From positions 1 through 64,000 of the forward strand of contig CAJJBU010000002.1 in the NCBI GenBank assembly GCA_905182495.1: a stretch of DNA of 64,000 nt, read 5' to 3'. Shown here piece by piece: positions 62,099-64,000 of the stretch. A program made the position numbers and the translations under genes. A model generated the notes under the pieces. It was not told the DNA's origin and ran no database searches. It worked only from the letters and a program-made list of their open reading frames with translations. Position 1 is the first letter of the stretch. Every line of letters begins with the position of its first letter. Source of the stretch: Flavobacteriales bacterium UBA952. Its GTDB lineage: Bacteria; Bacteroidota; Bacteroidia; Flavobacteriales_D; Crocinitomicaceae.

Positions 62099-62106
62099 TA
62101 CTTTTG
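62099..62106 (+). promoter_or_regulatory. Possible -7 box before the SAM adenosyltransferase gene
   Basis: TACTTTTG matches TAnnTTTG in the 93-base gap between phoH and the next gene, 43 bases before the start codon. No -33 box at the right distance is seen. The gap also holds a run of ten Ts (62081 on), with no stem. Confidence 0.35.
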
Positions 62107-62149
62107 GTAAAATTATCAATTTAATTAGAATAATGAATCTACAATCCTG

Positions 62150-63019
62150 ATGCAAATCCTTACATTAACATCAGATACAGGTCTACAAGATTACTATGTA
62201 GCAGCTTTAAAAGGAGCGATCCTTAAAGCAATGGTCGGAATTCAAATTGTTGATGTCTCTCATTCAATCAAACCTTTTGATATTGCTAGTGCTGCATTTC
62301 AATTGCAATGTTGCTATAAGGATTTTCCTGACGGAACCATACATTTGATTGGAGTTGATAGCGAACCGTTGATTGAACCCCCTAAATATTCAGATGCAAC
62401 TAGCTTTGTATCAAGCTATCCGACCGTTATGAAATTCAATAATCAATATTTCATATCAAATGATAATGGATTTTTCGGCGCATTTCTTGACGACAATGAA
62501 CCACAAGAGCTCTGGAGATATATGGTCGATAAGAAAAACTTGTTAGAACTCAAGTATCCTATGAAGAACTGCTTTGTGCCTCTTGCAAAAAAGATAATGA
62601 ACAAAGAACGATTCAGTTCATTTGCTGAGGCCGTAAATAAATATAAAAAAGCACTCATTCCTAGAGCTGTGATTGAAGAGTTTATGATTAGAGGCATCGT
62701 AATTCACATCGATTCATTTGGGAATTTAATTACCAATATTTCGAAAGCAGATTTTGACAGACTACCCCCTGATGCACCCTACTCTATTAAGTTTGCGAAT
62801 GAAAAATATTATATCGACCACATAAGTGATACCTATAATGCCGTTCAACAGGGAGAACGCGTTGCGCTTTTCAATGAAAACAACCTTCTAGAAATCGCAA
62901 TAAATCGTGGTGCTCGTCAAAGTACCGGTGGTGCGGACAATCTTTTTGGCGTTAAGCAGGGGGACCGACTTCGTATAGAATCAACGCCAGCGGGCTCGCG
63001 AACAGAAATCCTATTTTAA
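62150..63019 (+). CDS. SAM hydroxide adenosyltransferase (DUF62 family)
   Basis: A 289-residue enzyme that hydrolyses S-adenosylmethionine to adenosine and methionine. It begins LTLTSDTGLQDYYVAALKGAIL and contains VDVSHSIKPFDIASAAFQL and FVSSYPTVMKFNNQYFISNDNGFFG. The family also contains the fluorinase and chlorinase, but nothing suggests halogenation here. Its stop shares the last base with the next gene (TAATG). Confidence 0.88.
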   Translation: MQILTLTSDTGLQDYYVAALKGAILKAMVGIQIVDVSHSIKPFDIASAAFQLQCCYKDFPDGTIHLIGVDSEPLIEPPKYSDATSFVSSYPTVMKFNNQYFISNDNGFFGAFLDDNEPQELWRYMVDKKNLLELKYPMKNCFVPLAKKIMNKERFSSFAEAVNKYKKALIPRAVIEEFMIRGIVIHIDSFGNLITNISKADFDRLPPDAPYSIKFANEKYYIDHISDTYNAVQQGERVALFNENNLLEIAINRGARQSTGGADNLFGVKQGDRLRIESTPAGSRTEILF

Positions 63020-63330
63020 TGCTCGTACGTATTGTAAAGCTCACTATTTCTCCATCGCATTTAGATATCTTCTTTAAATATTTTGACGAGCACAAATTGA
63101 AAATTGCCGCATTCCCAGGCTGTAAAGGAATGAAGTTGTTAAAAGGTATTTCAAATTCTAATTTGATAATGACCTATAGCCACTGGGAGAATGAAGAGGC
63201 TTTAAACACCTATCGGGAATCAGAAATATTCACAGAATTATGGTCAAAAATAAAACCCCTTTTTTGTGAGAAACCAGAAGCTTGGAGTCAAGAAGTTTAT
63301 TTTGATGGATTTTTAAAAAAACTTAGCTAG
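63019..63330 (+). CDS. Antibiotic-biosynthesis-monooxygenase (ABM) domain protein
   Basis: A 103-residue ferredoxin-like-fold protein. The pattern VRIVKLTISPSHLDIFFKYFDEH at the start and SHWENEEALNTYRESEIFTELW in the middle are typical of ABM domains, a common but often unassigned fold. It overlaps the upstream gene by one base and precedes gldF by 96 bases. Confidence 0.8.
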   Translation: MLVRIVKLTISPSHLDIFFKYFDEHKLKIAAFPGCKGMKLLKGISNSNLIMTYSHWENEEALNTYRESEIFTELWSKIKPLFCEKPEAWSQEVYFDGFLKKLS

Positions 63331-63426
63331 CAAAAAAACCTGAAGCTGAATCAACAATTCATTCTTGAAAAAAATATTGAAGTGAGTGCACTGAAATTTG
63401 TTACTTTTAGGAAATTAAAATAGGAC

Positions 63427-64000
63427 ATGCGCGCTTTGTATTTCAGAGAATTAAGTAGTTTTTTAAGTTCAACCATAGGATACGTATTTGTCTTAATCTA
63501 TTTAATCGCTTCATGGTTATTTCATTGGATTCTGGCGTATAACACTAATCTTCTGGAGGGATCTGAGGCTGACCTGATTCCATTCTTTAATTTATCTCCC
63601 GTTATTTTTCTTGTCCTGATCCCCGCCATTACCATGAAATCTTTTGCAGAAGAAAGAAGAACGGGAACCATTGAGTTATTGTTCACACGACCGATTTCCG
63701 ACTTTGGGATTCTTATGGCAAAATATTTAGCTGGGGTTACTTTACTTTTAATTGCCCTATTACCAACAATAAGCTACTACATCACAATGTTTTATTTGGG
63801 AAAACCCATTGGGATCATTGATGGGGGAGCAACCTTAACCTCATACATCGGCCTCTTGCTTTTGGGGAGTACATTTGTTGCTATCGGAGTCTTTGCATCG
63901 GCATTAACGAGCAGCCAAATCATTGCCTTCATTGTATCCATGTTTTTATGTTGGTTTCTTTTTGATGGATTAAATTTATTAGGTGACTTTGGTCAACTTG
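63427..64000 (+). CDS. gldF: Gliding motility ABC transporter permease GldF (3' end cut by window edge)
   Basis: The first 191 codons are present. They encode an ABC-2-type permease with several hydrophobic helices, starting MRALYFRELSSFLSSTIGYVF and including PAITMKSFAEERRTGTIELLF and TRPISDFGILMAKYL, the GldF pattern. GldF with GldG and the ATPase GldA supports gliding in Flavobacterium. Start at 63427 gives the family N-terminus. No stop before the window end; gldG is expected next. Confidence 0.9.
   Translation, partial: MRALYFRELSSFLSSTIGYVFVLIYLIASWLFHWILAYNTNLLEGSEADLIPFFNLSPVIFLVLIPAITMKSFAEERRTGTIELLFTRPISDFGILMAKYLAGVTLLLIALLPTISYYITMFYLGKPIGIIDGGATLTSYIGLLLLGSTFVAIGVFASALTSSQIIAFIVSMFLCWFLFDGLNLLGDFGQL

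Noticed and set aside
63402..63409. Promoter -7 box TACTTTTA before gldF
   Set aside because: Last position differs from TAnnTTTG and the spacing to the nearest TTG is 22 bases.

Overview
The window comes from a low-GC member of the Bacteroidota, most likely Flavobacteriales (marine Cryomorphaceae/Schleiferiaceae/Crocinitomicaceae type). Evidence: gliding genes gldE, gldD and gldF; promoters of the Bacteroidota form TAnnTTTG with an upstream TTG/TTTG box; start codons preceded by A-rich stretches instead of Shine-Dalgarno sequences; and gene orders typical of the phylum (miaB, sigma-54 activator, lptE, TPR protein, secG; str-S10-spc-alpha followed by carA and eno; phoH diverging from a SAM adenosyltransferase gene next to gldF). 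Genus cannot be decided from the sequence alone.

Layout. 1-0.8 kb: Mla-type lipid ABC transporter (mlaE complete, mlaF cut by the window edge). 0.9-4.2 kb: SprT-like protein, GDP-mannose pyrophosphorylase, DusB and a free-standing NUMOD4/HNH endonuclease. 4.2-8.1 kb (minus): three unrecognised envelope proteins. 8.2-14.5 kb (minus): groESL, then the block secG, TPR protein, lptE, sigma-54-type activator, miaB. 14.7-19.8 kb: topA (frameshifted), ssb, gldE, gldD, folK. 19.9-24.6 kb: OmpA/TPR lipoprotein, a convergent glycosyltransferase-like gene, clpP-clpX; then pdhB. 25.7-42.7 kb: one continuous ribosomal protein superoperon (str, S10, spc, alpha) with fusA, secY, infA and rpoA, closed by a perfect 32-bp palindromic terminator. 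42.8-46.9 kb: carA, eno (frameshifted), a small secreted protein, a NUDIX hydrolase and a convergent 3-hydroxybutyryl-CoA dehydrogenase. 47.0-56.5 kb: surface polysaccharide cluster (flippase, two polymerase/ligase-type membrane proteins, two glycosyltransferases, sugar aminotransferase, initiating phosphoglycosyl transferase) ending with a glycine-rich lipoprotein. 56.5-62.1 kb (minus): a packed six-gene run phoH, purC (frameshifted), panB and a FecCD-type metal-chelate ABC importer. 62.1-64 kb: SAM hydroxide adenosyltransferase, ABM-domain protein and the start of gldF.

How the parts fit: most of the window is core machinery (translation, protein folding and turnover, lipoprotein/LPS export, topology, nucleotide and vitamin synthesis). 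The accessory part is the polysaccharide cluster, for which manC at 1.5 kb could supply GDP-mannose. gldD, gldE and gldF point to gliding and type IX-linked surface functions.

The most striking anomaly is that three normally intact housekeeping genes, topA, eno and purC, each carry one extra base. In all three the reading frame is restored by deleting a single G (+ strand) that sits between two As. I found no defence system, CRISPR array, prophage, tRNA or rRNA gene. No stretch longer than 300 bases lacks a gene. I see no clear sign of a wholly new biological system; the best novelty candidates are the GGN-repeat lipoprotein, the rpsD leader structure and the three-gene envelope operon.
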